From: JBCBWG01 sp038523925
Lineage (GTDB): Bacteria; Pseudomonadota; Alphaproteobacteria; Rhizobiales; Hyphomicrobiaceae
Reading direction: 5' to 3'
Length of the DNA stretch: 64,000 nucleotides
Assembly: GCA_038523925.1 (NCBI GenBank)
Contig: JBCBIY010000007.1
Span: 1 to 64,000, forward strand
The position numbers were made by a program, and so were the translations under genes. Numbering within the stretch: the stretch's first letter is position 1; every line of letters starts with the position of its first letter. The notes under the pieces are model-generated. The model did not search any database and was not told the DNA's origin. It saw nothing but the letters and a program-made list of their open reading frames with translations. This document shows, piece by piece, positions 52,927 through 61,537 of this stretch.

Positions 52927-54144
52927 ATGCGACGCGTCTCTCTTGCAATTGCAGCCCTCGGCCTGATCGGTGTTGGCCAGGCCGCAGCCGCCGACGACAA
53001 CGTTCAGGTCGGCCCCAGGCCGTACTTCCTTGTCGACCAGATGAAGGATGGCGAGCTGAAGTCAAAGCTGCGCGCATGCGCCTCCGCGCCGGTCAAGCGG
53101 ACGCTGTTCTCAATCGGCCACCGCGGAGCACCCATGCAGTTTCCAGAACACACGATTGAATCGAACATCGCCGCCGCGCGGATGGGCGCCGGTATCCTCG
53201 AGTGCGACGTGACGTTTACAGCAGATAAAGAACTCGTCTGCCGGCACGCGCAAAACGACCTGCACACGACGACCAACATCCTTGCCACGCCGCTCGCGTC
53301 GAAATGCACGCGGGGTTTCCAACCGGCTGGTGATGGCAAAGACGCATCCGCCGAGTGCCGCGCGAGCGACATCACGTTGAAGGAATTCCGCACGCTGACC
53401 GGCAAGATGGATGCGGCTGACAAGTCGGCGGCGACGCTTGAAGGTTATATGGACGGCACCGCGGGCTGGCGCACAGATCTCTATGCAGCCCAAACCGGCA
53501 CGCTGATGACGCACGCGGAATCCATTGCGCTCTTCAAGCAGCTTGGCGCCAAGTTCACGCCCGAACTGAAGGCGCCCGCGGTCAAGATGCCGTTCAACGG
53601 GTTCAGCCAGGAAGACTACGCACAGAAGTTGGTCGACGAATATAAGGCGGCCGGCATCCCGCCCGCCGATGTCTGGCTCCAGTCGTTCAATATTAACGAC
53701 GTCCTCTACTGGATCAAAGCCGAGCCGGAATTCGGCAAACAGGCCGTCTTCCTTGACGACAACTACGACGACGATGCGTTCGACCCGATGAAGCCCGCAA
53801 CGTGGCGCCACAAGATGGCTGACCTCAAAGCGAAGGGCATCAATTTCCTGGCGCCGCCAATGTGGGTGCTGGTGACTGTCGAGGACGGGAGGATCGTCCC
53901 GTCGGCCTATGCCAAAGAAGCGAAAGCGGCAGGCCTCAACCTCATCACGTGGACGCTTGAGCGGTCCGGGCCTCTGAAGACGGGTGGCGGCTGGTACTAT
54001 CAGTCGATCAAGGACGTCACGAACTCAGACGGCGTCATGTATGAGCTGTTGCACGTCCTCGCACAGGATGTCGGCGTCGCCGGCGTGTTCTCGGACTGGC
54101 CTGGCACCGTCAGCTACTACGCAAGCTGCATGGGGCTGAAGTAA
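52927..54144 (+). CDS. Secreted glycerophosphodiester phosphodiesterase
   Basis: 405 residues with a signal peptide (VSLAIAALGLIGVGQAAA, cleavage ~23) so it acts in the periplasm. GDPD catalytic motifs: FSIGHRGAPMQFPEHTIESN (His, Glu, ~61) and MGAGILECDVTFTADKELV with the second His in CRHAQNDLHTTT. The C-terminal part keeps TWTLERSGPL and GVAGVFSDWPGTVSYYASC. It is longer than the cytoplasmic GDPD at 39096 (by ~145 residues). The Pho-box array upstream suggests it scavenges phosphate from glycerophosphodiesters under starvation. AGCGA-type leader; start unambiguous. Confidence 0.92.
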   Translation: MRRVSLAIAALGLIGVGQAAAADDNVQVGPRPYFLVDQMKDGELKSKLRACASAPVKRTLFSIGHRGAPMQFPEHTIESNIAAARMGAGILECDVTFTADKELVCRHAQNDLHTTTNILATPLASKCTRGFQPAGDGKDASAECRASDITLKEFRTLTGKMDAADKSAATLEGYMDGTAGWRTDLYAAQTGTLMTHAESIALFKQLGAKFTPELKAPAVKMPFNGFSQEDYAQKLVDEYKAAGIPPADVWLQSFNINDVLYWIKAEPEFGKQAVFLDDNYDDDAFDPMKPATWRHKMADLKAKGINFLAPPMWVLVTVEDGRIVPSAYAKEAKAAGLNLITWTLERSGPLKTGGGWYYQSIKDVTNSDGVMYELLHVLAQDVGVAGVFSDWPGTVSYYASCMGLK

Positions 54145-54181
54145 CTGCGCCAGGGGAACTGCCAACGCGCCGGCCGTGGCG

Positions 54182-54634
54182 TTACTGCGGCTCGACCACC
54201 AGGACGGTTCCGGAGACGGCGACGACTTTCGCGGTCGCGCCTTCGCTGAGGTCCGGGCCTTCTGCTGACCAGAGCGTATCGCCGACGCGAACCTTGCCGC
54301 GCCCGCCGGTGATCGCTTGAGCGACCGTCACCGTCCGGCCAACGTAGGATGAGCCGCGCACATTGAGGTGTGGCTCATCCGAATTTGCATCCGTCGACTT
54401 GGCCCAGCGGGTCATGACGAACAGCGATGCAACTGACAGGACGGCGAACAGGATCGCTTGGAACTGCCAGGGCATGTCGACCGAGAGCCCGACGACGGCG
54501 ACGAGGACGGCTGCCAGACCAAACCAGACGAAGTGGACGCCGGGGATCACCGTCTCAAGCAGGAAGAGCGCAAGCGCAAGGATGAGCCAGTTCCATGCGC
54601 CCAGATCGCGGAAGAACGCGACGATCGATTCCAT
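54182..54634 (-). CDS. NfeD family membrane protein
   Basis: 150-residue protein with two or three N-terminal hydrophobic segments (WLILALALFLLETVIPGVHF, LAAVLVAVVGLSV) and a C-terminal OB-fold soluble domain (SSYVGRTVTVAQAITGGRGK then VGDTLWSAEGPDL). NfeD proteins pair with SPFH proteins; the SPFH gene lies 76 bp upstream on the same strand. Probably a membrane-quality or microdomain complex. Confidence 0.9.
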   Translation of the reverse strand: MESIVAFFRDLGAWNWLILALALFLLETVIPGVHFVWFGLAAVLVAVVGLSVDMPWQFQAILFAVLSVASLFVMTRWAKSTDANSDEPHLNVRGSSYVGRTVTVAQAITGGRGKVRVGDTLWSAEGPDLSEGATAKVVAVSGTVLVVEPQ

Positions 54635-54710
54635 TGTTATGTCCTCCCCAATTGGCGGTCCAAACAGGCCGAAGCGGCTCTCCTATCGGATACCTCAATG
54701 CGGCGTTGGT

Positions 54711-55757
54711 CTACCCGGTCACGTGCGGAACGGCGCTGTTGGCGCCACGCGTGTCGCGGCTGCCGCTATGCGCCGGCTGCTTGCGCTGGGTTGTCTGCGG
54801 CGGCGCTGCCTTCGAGCCGTCACCACCGCTGTCCTGGCCGCCGAACGCTTGTCCGGCGATTTCGGCCAGCCCCGCGAGCGAGCCGATCACCGATGAGGTC
54901 TCAAGCGGCATCATGATGACCTTTTGGTTCGGCGATTGCGCGAAGCTTTCAAGCGCGCGCATATAGTTGTTGGCAACGAAGTAGTTGATCGCCTGCACAT
55001 TGCCTTCCGAAATCGCCGTGGAGACGAGTTCGGTGGCCTTGGCTTCGGCTTCGGCCTGGCGTTCGCGGGCTTCAGCGTCCTTGAACGCGGCCTCACGGCG
55101 ACCTTCCGCTTCAAGCACAACCGCCTGCTTCTCACCCGTCGCCTTCAGAACAGCAGCTTCCCGCATGCCTTCGGCTTCGAGGACGCGGGCGCGCTTTTCA
55201 CGCTCCGCCTTCATCTGACCGGCCATTGAGTCGACCAGATCGCGCGGCGGATCGATATCCTTGATCTCAATGCGCGTGACTTTCACGCCCCAGCCTTCGG
55301 TTGCATCGTCGACGACGTTTAAGAGTTGCGCGTTGATGACTTCCCGGTTCGAAAGCAGTTCGTCGAGATCCATCGACCCCATCACGGTCCGGATATTCGT
55401 CATGGTCAGGTTGATAATCGACGACTCAAGGTCGTCGACCTCGTAGGCCGCTTTCGCGGCATTCAAGACCTGGAAAAAGTTCACGCCGTCAACGCGCACC
55501 ATCGCGTTGTCTTTGGTGATGACATCCTGGCTTGGGATATCGATCACCTGCTCTTTCATATTCATTTTGTAGGCAACGCGGTCCTTGACCGGCACGAGAA
55601 TATGAATGCCCGACGAGAGCGTCCGCGTGTACTTGCCAAAGCTCTCGACCGTAAAATTCAAGCCCTGCGGGACGATTTTCACCGTCGACCAGAGGGTGGC
55701 GATCGCAAGCCCGATCAGGATCAGACCGAGGACGCCAAAACCATCGAGATCAACCAT
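54711..55757 (-). CDS. SPFH/Band 7 (stomatin/QmcA-like) protein
   Basis: 348 residues: one N-terminal membrane anchor (GVLGLILIGLAIATLWSTV), the SPFH domain (~30-200) with GLNFTVESFGKYTRTLSSGI and DVITKDNAMVRVDGVNFFQV, then a helical coiled-coil rich in Glu/Ala (~190-245) and a C-terminal low-complexity Gly/Ser tail. Forms oligomers in the inner membrane with NfeD partners. The upstream leader has a hairpin at 55775-55802. Similar to E. coli QmcA. Confidence 0.92.
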   Translation of the reverse strand: MVDLDGFGVLGLILIGLAIATLWSTVKIVPQGLNFTVESFGKYTRTLSSGIHILVPVKDRVAYKMNMKEQVIDIPSQDVITKDNAMVRVDGVNFFQVLNAAKAAYEVDDLESSIINLTMTNIRTVMGSMDLDELLSNREVINAQLLNVVDDATEGWGVKVTRIEIKDIDPPRDLVDSMAGQMKAEREKRARVLEAEGMREAAVLKATGEKQAVVLEAEGRREAAFKDAEARERQAEAEAKATELVSTAISEGNVQAINYFVANNYMRALESFAQSPNQKVIMMPLETSSVIGSLAGLAEIAGQAFGGQDSGGDGSKAAPPQTTQRKQPAHSGSRDTRGANSAVPHVTG

Positions 55758-55774
55758 TCAAAGCTCCCTTCCAT

Positions 55775-55802
55775 GTTCCCGCAGTCGACTGCACATGGGA
55801 AC
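55775..55802 (-). other. Leader hairpin before the SPFH gene
   Basis: Outer arms GTTCCC/GGGAAC around the perfect 12-base palindrome GCAGTCGACTGC, located just upstream of the GGAAGGGAG ribosome-binding site. Could control translation or be a protein-binding site. Confidence 0.45.
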
Positions 55803-55856
55803 CGGCCTCACGATTTGTGAGTGAGCTTTGGTCGAATGCGATTAAAAATACATTAT

Positions 55857-55885
55857 TGAGGCAGCGATTTTAGAACACCGCCTCA
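55857..55885 (-). terminator. Possible terminator after hemH
   Basis: Arms TGAGGC/GCCTCA with a 17-nt loop, ~35 nt past the hemH stop, followed on the minus strand by AATAATGTATTTTTAATC. Short stem, so moderate support. Confidence 0.4.
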
Positions 55886-55919
55886 CGAAAACCTTGTAAT
55901 GCGCCAGGTGAACGCCGCG

Positions 55920-56981
55920 CTAGATCCAGCCGCAGAGTTCCCGGCGGACGACGGTTTCAATCAACTCCATGCCAGCTTCACTGTCATTTAAACACGGTAT
56001 ATGCGTGAACTTTTCGCCACCGTGCTCTTCGAATTCCTCAGCCGCTTCTCCGGCGATCTCTTCCAGCGTTTCAAGGCAATCGGAAACAAAGCCGGGATTA
56101 AAAACCGCGATCCGTTTCACGCCTTCGTCGGCGAGTTTGCAAACCGTCTTATCTGTATACGGTTGCAGCCACTCTTCCGGCCCAAACCGCGACTGGAAAG
56201 TCGTCATCAGCTTGTCTTCGCCAAGCCCCATGTGCTCGCGCAGGAGCCGTGTCGTCTTGTGGCAATGGCAGTGGTAGGGGTCGCCCGCCTTAAAGTAGCT
56301 CTGCGGAATGCCGTGGTAGGACGCGATGATCTTTTCCGGCTCCCAATCGAGCGTCGCCAGATGCGCCTTGATCGACTTGGCGAGCGCGCGAATATAGGCG
56401 GGATCGTCATGATAGGGCGGCACGGTGCGGACGGCTGGCTGCCAGCGCAGCTTCATCAGCGTCTCAAAAGCCTTGTCATTGACCGTCGCCGTCGTTGACG
56501 CGGCATACTGCGGGTAGAGCGGGAACCATAAAATCCGCTCGCAACCCTGATCTTTCAGCGCCTGCAGTCTGTCAGGGATCGACGGTTGGCCATACCGCAT
56601 CGCCCAATCGATGATGACGTTGTCACGGTCCGCGAACCGGTCCGCGAGCTTGTCGGACTGGCTCCGCGTGTAGGTGCGCAGGAAACTCTCGTCGAGATCG
56701 TTGTTCCAGATCTCTTCATAGGCCTTGCCGACCTTTTGTGGACGGCGGTTCAGGACGATGCCGAACAGGATTGGATACCAGAACGCTTTCGGCCACTCGA
56801 TGACGCGCTTGTCCGTCAGGAACTCGGCCAGATACCGCCGCATGGACCAATAGTCCGTGCCATCGGGCGTGCCGAGGTTGACCAGCAGCACGCCCACTTT
56901 GCCCGTAGCAATTGGCGGGTGGTCGGCCGGCCAGTGGGCATCGGCGGTTTGGAAGCTTGTGACTGAGGGAATTTCGTTCAT
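55920..56981 (-). CDS. hemH: Ferrochelatase
   Basis: Inserts Fe(II) into protoporphyrin IX, the last step of haem synthesis; haem and bacteriochlorophyll compete for the same precursor, so this enzyme matters in a phototroph. 353 residues with GVLLVNLGTPDGTDYWSMRR (~29), RRPQKVGKAYEEIWN (~77), the iron-site His in IASYHGIPQSYFKAGDPYHC, and a conserved FNPGFVSDCLETLEEI near the end with Glu ligand. Start ATG 56981. Upstream is the CHAD gene (33 bp), likely one unit. Confidence 0.95.
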   Translation of the reverse strand: MNEIPSVTSFQTADAHWPADHPPIATGKVGVLLVNLGTPDGTDYWSMRRYLAEFLTDKRVIEWPKAFWYPILFGIVLNRRPQKVGKAYEEIWNNDLDESFLRTYTRSQSDKLADRFADRDNVIIDWAMRYGQPSIPDRLQALKDQGCERILWFPLYPQYAASTTATVNDKAFETLMKLRWQPAVRTVPPYHDDPAYIRALAKSIKAHLATLDWEPEKIIASYHGIPQSYFKAGDPYHCHCHKTTRLLREHMGLGEDKLMTTFQSRFGPEEWLQPYTDKTVCKLADEGVKRIAVFNPGFVSDCLETLEEIAGEAAEEFEEHGGEKFTHIPCLNDSEAGMELIETVVRRELCGWI

Positions 56982-57014
56982 GCGTAGCTCCTAACCCATC
57001 CTCGAACGGGCTGG

Positions 57015-58016
57015 CTATGCTGACGGATCAGAGTGTCCCTGCGGCGGATTGCGCGGCGGTGCAACATCAGTAGGCCCTCCGAGCCCCTCGGGATCGTCTG
57101 TATGCATGAGCAGATGCATGACCAGCCGCTCCTCGCCGGCCGCGGTCCAATAAGCGCGGATCGCGTCGCCGAGAGCTACGGGGGGGAGTGCATAAAGCCG
57201 TCTGGCGGGTGATTTGAAGAGCTGGCGCAGTTCGGTCTGGCGCTGGCGGGCGGCCGCGATCAGCCGACGCCGATCTGACTTCCGGCACGCGGCCTTGCCC
57301 GGGCCGTCAATGAACTCGGCGAGCACAGAGAGATCGTGGTCGGCGCCGAGCAGCCGCGAAACGAGCCGCGCCGTCTCGAGCCGGAGGCGCATGGCGTCAG
57401 GCCAGGCCGGCTCCAGCATGGCCGACTGGCGCCAGTGATACTGGACGGCCTTGCGCAAATCGTGATGCGCGTCGTCGTCGGACACCGACGTGATCTCAGC
57501 ATACTGGCTCCGCCCGATCGCATAGGTGCGCGCATATCCGGCAGCGACATCCGCGAACGAGATGTCCTCAAGCGGCAGCGCATCAACGTGCGCCTTGAGG
57601 TGATCGATCGCCCGGGCCGCCGGTTTCGGGTTGGGTTTTGCTAACGAACCATCGCCATCGGCCCGCTCTGCGATCAGCGCCTTCAGATCGAGCACCGCGA
57701 CGCTCCGGCCAATGTCGGCATGGTGGGCAAGGCTTGTCAGCGATTGCATCAGGACGTGCGAGTCCCGCGCCTCGGAAAGATCGCGGCCGAGATCGCGCAA
57801 TTGCATATTGAGACCGCGGTAGTCGGCCTTCCCGAGCCCGGTGCGCACGAGGCGGAGCACACCCCGCGCGCGCTTGAAAGCCTTGCGCACCGAGTGAACG
57901 CCGGCCGCGTCGAGCCCGCGTTTGGTCGTCGCCCGTTCAGCCTTTGCGAGCTGGCCGCGCAGCATCCGCGCGACGTTCTCGCCAATCGTCTCGCCAGGGT
58001 CGAATTGCAGGCGCAT
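57015..58016 (-). CDS. CHAD domain-containing protein
   Basis: 333-residue helical CHAD protein; the domain binds inorganic polyphosphate. The conserved histidines and basic helices are seen in GVHSVRKAFKRARGVLRLVR (~39), LGRDLSEARDSHVL (~76) and DDAHHDLRKAVQYHWRQSAM (~185), with DHDLSVLAEFI (~228) in the second repeat. The C-terminus is proline-rich. It starts 3 bp after thiE ends and precedes hemH. Function in this cell is unknown, though polyphosphate binding is plausible; note the hppA pyrophosphatase elsewhere in the window. Confidence 0.88.
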   Translation of the reverse strand: MRLQFDPGETIGENVARMLRGQLAKAERATTKRGLDAAGVHSVRKAFKRARGVLRLVRTGLGKADYRGLNMQLRDLGRDLSEARDSHVLMQSLTSLAHHADIGRSVAVLDLKALIAERADGDGSLAKPNPKPAARAIDHLKAHVDALPLEDISFADVAAGYARTYAIGRSQYAEITSVSDDDAHHDLRKAVQYHWRQSAMLEPAWPDAMRLRLETARLVSRLLGADHDLSVLAEFIDGPGKAACRKSDRRRLIAAARQRQTELRQLFKSPARRLYALPPVALGDAIRAYWTAAGEERLVMHLLMHTDDPEGLGGPTDVAPPRNPPQGHSDPSA

Positions 58017-58019
58017 CGC

Positions 58020-58646
58020 TCAGGCCGCCTTCCGCGCTGCATCCGCCCAGGCAACCCACTCCGCGATGCGGGCTTCAGGGTCGGCATGGGTCAGGAAGTC
58101 GGTGATCACCGCGACGCTATCTGCGCCGGCTGCGATGACGCCCGGTGCGCGCTCGACCGTGATGCCGGCAATGCCGATCAGCGGCATGGCCCCGATTGCC
58201 GCGCGCCACTCGCCAAGCCGTTCGAGCCCCTGCGGCGCCCAGCGCATCGCCTTGAGCTTGGTCTCATAGATTGGCCCGAGCGCGACGTAATCGGGGTCTG
58301 CTGCAAGCGCGGTCTCGAGCTCTTGCTTCGAGTGCGTTGAGAGGCCGAGCCGCGCGCCGGCGCTCTTGATGGCGGTGCGGTTGGCATCGGCGAGATCCTC
58401 TTGGCCGAGGTGGATGTAATCTGCGCCGCATTCGAGGCCGATCTGCCAGTGGTCGTTGACGATCAACTGGCAGCCGTGGTCGGCGCTGACCTTCAAGCTC
58501 TCGCGGACCTGCGCTCGGATGCTGGCGTTCTCAGCATCTTTGATCCGAAGCTGAACGGTGCGGATGCCAAGCGGCACGATCCGGCGAAGCCAGTCGACGT
58601 CGGGAACAATCGGATAGAAAATGTCGGGGGCCCGGGGACCGCTCAT
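58020..58646 (-). CDS. thiE: Thiamine phosphate synthase
   Basis: Joins the thiazole and pyrimidine halves to make thiamine phosphate. 208 residues, TIM barrel. Motifs: VQLRIKDAENASIRAQV (~32), LIVNDHWQIGLECGADYIHL (~61) and GQEDL, LGLSTHSKQELETALAADPD (~99), DYVALGPIYETKLK (~118) and PLIGIAGITVERAPGVIAAG (~155). Its start overlaps the thiG stop by 4 bp, so it is translationally coupled in the thiS-G-E operon. Confidence 0.95.
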   Translation of the reverse strand: MSGPRAPDIFYPIVPDVDWLRRIVPLGIRTVQLRIKDAENASIRAQVRESLKVSADHGCQLIVNDHWQIGLECGADYIHLGQEDLADANRTAIKSAGARLGLSTHSKQELETALAADPDYVALGPIYETKLKAMRWAPQGLERLGEWRAAIGAMPLIGIAGITVERAPGVIAAGADSVAVITDFLTHADPEARIAEWVAWADAARKAA

Positions 58647-59479
58647 GAGCTCTGGCCGAGGTCAAAGAACGGCGTGCCGGCGACCGGCGTCGAGGGCGAG
58701 GCCATGTCGCGCGGGCCCATTAGCCCCGCTTCAAACCCGGCGCGGCCGGCGCGGATCGCATCGGCGAAAGCGGCCGCCATCTTTACGGGGGCGATTGCTT
58801 TGGCAACGGCGGTGTTCAGGAGGACTGCGTCGTAGCCCAGTTCCATGGCGTGCGCTGCGTGCGACGGCGCGCCGACACCTGCGTCAACGATCAAGGGCAC
58901 GCCCGGAAAGTAGTTGCGCATCGTCTTCAGCGCCTCGGGATTGGCAAGCCCGCGGCCCGTCCCGATCGGCGCGCCCCACGGCATCAGCAGTTCGCAGCCG
59001 GCTGCCATCAGGCGTTCGGCGACACCTAAGTCTTCGGTCGTGTAGGGAAACACCTTGAAGCCCTGCCGCGCGAGTTCGCCGGCCGCCTCGACTAGGCCGA
59101 ACACATCCGGCTGCAGCGTGTCGTCGTTGGCGATGACCTCAAGCTTGACCCACGCGGTTTCGAAGAGCTCGCGCGCCATCTCAGCCGTCGTGACCGCCTC
59201 CTTGGCCGTCCGGCAGCCAGCCGTGTTCGGCAGCACCGGCACGCCCCAGTTGCGCAGCATGTCGAAGAACTGCCGGCCCGCACCACCGCCTGCGGTCTCG
59301 CGGCGCAACGATACGGTCACGACACCGGCGCCTGACGCACGCACCGCCGTCTCAAGCACAGCGGGTGAGGGATACTGCGCCGTGCCGAGCAGCAGGCGGG
59401 AGGCCACCTCCGTCCCGTAAAGCTGCAACGGATCGTCAGAGCTTTGGGCGGCCTGCAGGTTGGTGTCGAAGGCGTTCAT
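58643..59479 (-). CDS. thiG: Thiazole synthase ThiG
   Basis: Builds the thiazole phosphate from 1-deoxyxylulose 5-phosphate, dehydroglycine and ThiS-thiocarboxylate. 278 residues: LYGTEVASRLLLGTAQYPSP (~20), the Schiff-base lysine in WVKLEVIANDDTLQPDV (~111), MPWGAPIGTGRGLANPEAL (~178), VPLIVDAGVGAPSHAAHAME (~205) and GYDAVLLNTAVAKA. ATG 59479 matches the family start; a much longer upstream frame runs through thiS and is spurious. Confidence 0.95.
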   Translation of the reverse strand: MNAFDTNLQAAQSSDDPLQLYGTEVASRLLLGTAQYPSPAVLETAVRASGAGVVTVSLRRETAGGGAGRQFFDMLRNWGVPVLPNTAGCRTAKEAVTTAEMARELFETAWVKLEVIANDDTLQPDVFGLVEAAGELARQGFKVFPYTTEDLGVAERLMAAGCELLMPWGAPIGTGRGLANPEALKTMRNYFPGVPLIVDAGVGAPSHAAHAMELGYDAVLLNTAVAKAIAPVKMAAAFADAIRAGRAGFEAGLMGPRDMASPSTPVAGTPFFDLGQSS

Positions 59480-59546
59480 GGCAGTCGGTTTCGCTTGCGT
59501 TCGCGCAGATGATGGAGTGGGCGATTGTGCCTCAGCCGGGTGAGCG

Positions 59547-59783
59547 TCAGCCACCCTGGCGCGGGGCGACGATCTCGATTTCAGCGCCGTCCGCAATCGC
59601 CGTGTCAGCGCGCTTTGCCCGCGGCACGAACGCGCCGTCGACTGCGGTTGCAACGTGCTCTGCATCATAGCCCAGCGCATCGACCACATCGGCGAGCGTT
59701 GTGCAGGCGAGCGTCTGGTTTGCGCCGTTGACGCGGATGGAACGCGATGGCGGCGCGGAAACGGTTGCAGCGGCGGAGCGCAT
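59547..59783 (-). CDS. thiS: Sulfur carrier protein ThiS
   Basis: Ubiquitin-like sulfur carrier of 78 residues ending in the essential Gly-Gly (IEIVAPRQGG), which is thiocarboxylated for thiazole synthesis. The fold begins at SIRVNGANQTLACTTLADVV. The N-terminal ~14 residues (ATG 59783) are extra compared with typical ThiS; an upstream GTG at 59822 would lengthen it further. First gene of thiS-G-E; thiO and thiC are not in the window. Confidence 0.9.
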   Translation of the reverse strand: MRSAAATVSAPPSRSIRVNGANQTLACTTLADVVDALGYDAEHVATAVDGAFVPRAKRADTAIADGAEIEIVAPRQGG

Positions 59784-59870
59784 CAGTAAGGGCCTGTTCA
59801 AGACAATGGCGTTCGTGCGCACAGCTCAGTCTTGCGACCAGCAAGCGCGAACAAACAGGGTTCGCTTATC

Positions 59871-59898
59871 AATATAGGGGGTCAGGCGCGCGCGGAAA
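59871..59898 (-). promoter_or_regulatory. Possible promoter of thiS-G-E
   Basis: On the minus strand TTTCCG (59893-59898), a 16-nt spacer and TATATT (59871-59876), about 88 nt before thiS. The -35 is poor. No TPP riboswitch core is seen in the leader. Confidence 0.45.
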
Positions 59899-59932
59899 CC
59901 CTCCGCTTGGCGAAGGGCTAAGCGCGCGCGGG

Positions 59933-60205
59933 CTACCGGCTGCGAAAGAAGCGCAGATAGACGTCGGCTGCGTGCGCGATGCCGGTGAGTGCAAGGACAC
60001 CGGCAATGGCGGGCCATGGCGCATCAACGAGCGCAAGCCTCAGCGCGACGAGGAACATGATGCCGGGCAGCAGCAGCGAGACAACTGCTCCGGCGTGGTC
60101 CGAAAGGCGTCCGCGCCAAGAGAGCCAGACGAGGACAGCAGCTTCGGCTGCGATCACGAGCAACAGCAGATCGACGATGCGCCCGGTGGCGAACAGCTCG
60201 GCCAC
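59933..60205 (-). CDS. Small hydrophobic membrane protein next to bchP
   Basis: 90 residues with three hydrophobic stretches: VDLLLLVIAAEAAVLVWLSW, AVVSLLLPGIMFLVALRLAL and IAGVLALTGIAHAADVYLRF. It ends with a basic FFRSR. No family recognised. A GTG start lies 9 bp after the bchP stop on the same strand, so it is likely the last gene of the bchG operon. Position and topology suggest a role in the photosynthetic membrane, but this is inference. Confidence 0.65.
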   Translation of the reverse strand: MAELFATGRIVDLLLLVIAAEAAVLVWLSWRGRLSDHAGAVVSLLLPGIMFLVALRLALVDAPWPAIAGVLALTGIAHAADVYLRFFRSR

Positions 60206-60214
60206 CGCGAGACG

Positions 60215-61537
60215 CTACCGCCGCTCGCTGCTGGCGCGGGCCGCGCCACCGCCTTCGCGCCAGGGCGAGATCATGCCCAGCAGGTGTGCGCAGTCCTTGA
60301 AGAACACCCGCACATGCGCAAACGGATCGCGGCGCACGAGCTTCTTGTTCATGTAGGATTCCCAGGTCAGCCGCTGGACGTCAGGGTCAGCGCACATCGA
60401 CACGAACCGTTCGCGGCGCTTGTCGCTCGAATACCAGAACCGCTGGAGCAGACCGAGGATGAGGAACACGCGCCCGTGCTCCTTCATAAACCGCTTACGG
60501 GCCGTCTTGAGCGCTGCGGCATCGCCGGTCTCCAAACAGTCGGCCGCCGCGTCTGCGGCTAACCGGCCAGCGAGCATCGCGTAGTAAATGCCTTCGCCCG
60601 ACGCTGGCGCGACGACGCCGGCTGCGTCTCCTGCAAGCAGCACATCGCGGCCGTTGTCCCAGCGCTTGAGCGGCTTCAAAGGGATCGGCGCGCCTTCGGT
60701 GCGAATGGTCTTGGCGCCGACAAGCGTTGCATCTTCGCGCAGGTCTTTGACTGCACCGCGCAGCGAGAAGCCTTTGTTGGCCGACCCGACACCAACACTC
60801 GCGCACTTCCCGTGCGGGAAAACCCAGGCATAGAAGTCAGGCGATAGCGCGCCCTGATAGTACACGTCACAGCGCGTGTCGCCGTAGAACGCTTCTGCGT
60901 TGGTCGGCCGCTCGATGATCTCATGATACGCGAACACGCACTTGACGTTCTCGGCGTTCGCAACTTCCTGCCGGCCGACTTTGGATCGCGCACCGTCAGC
61001 ACCGATCACCAGCCGCGTCCGCAACCGCTGCTCACCCGGCGGATCGTCATCATCGACGCCCGCCGCCGGCTTCGGCGTGTAGACGACGTCGACGTAACCA
61101 TCCTGGACGCGTTCCAGGCGGTCAAACGTCCCCGTCGCGCGCTCAGCGCCGGACTCGTTTGCCCGCACTCGCAACCACTCGTCGAACACATCGCGGTCGA
61201 CCATGCCAACGAAGCCGCCATCGATCGGCATGTCGACATGTTTGGCGCTTGGCGAGATGATGCGGGCGCTCTTGATCTTCGCGACGATCAGGTCGTCGGG
61301 GATCTCGAAATCCTTCATGAGGCGGGGCGGGATTGCGCCACCGCAGGGCTTGATGCGGCCGGCGCGATCGAGCAGCGCGACCTCGAAGCCGGCTTTGACC
61401 AAGTCGTTCGCGGCCGTCGCACCGCATGGGCCGCCGCCGACCACGACGACGTCGTAGACGATGTCGCTGCTGGCCATCGGCAAGTGCGCCGCGGCTGACG
61501 TTTCGCGGACAGGCGTTTCGTTGGCGGTCGCGGTCAT
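60215..61537 (-). CDS. bchP: Geranylgeranyl reductase (bacteriochlorophyll)
   Basis: Reduces the geranylgeranyl tail of bacteriochlorophyll to phytyl. 440-residue FAD protein: dinucleotide-binding VVVVGGGPCGATAANDLVKA (~30), AGRIKPCGGAIPPRL (~59), ADGARSKVGRQEVANAE (~185) and the second nucleotide site LLAGDAAGVVAPASGEGIYY (~308), then a C-terminal region RRERFVSMCADPDVQRLTWE. The ~25 N-terminal residues (PVRETSAAAHLPM) are variable. Overlaps the transporter stop by 4 bp. Confidence 0.95.
   Translation of the reverse strand: MTATANETPVRETSAAAHLPMASSDIVYDVVVVGGGPCGATAANDLVKAGFEVALLDRAGRIKPCGGAIPPRLMKDFEIPDDLIVAKIKSARIISPSAKHVDMPIDGGFVGMVDRDVFDEWLRVRANESGAERATGTFDRLERVQDGYVDVVYTPKPAAGVDDDDPPGEQRLRTRLVIGADGARSKVGRQEVANAENVKCVFAYHEIIERPTNAEAFYGDTRCDVYYQGALSPDFYAWVFPHGKCASVGVGSANKGFSLRGAVKDLREDATLVGAKTIRTEGAPIPLKPLKRWDNGRDVLLAGDAAGVVAPASGEGIYYAMLAGRLAADAAADCLETGDAAALKTARKRFMKEHGRVFLILGLLQRFWYSSDKRRERFVSMCADPDVQRLTWESYMNKKLVRRDPFAHVRVFFKDCAHLLGMISPWREGGGAARASSERR

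Noticed and set aside
55842..55856. TTAA-N7-TTAT as a CtrA box
   Set aside because: Lies in a short AT-rich stretch that serves as the U-rich tail of the hemH terminator; chance match more likely.
59784..59932. TPP riboswitch upstream of thiS
   Set aside because: The conserved core segments are missing; only a promoter-like element is seen.
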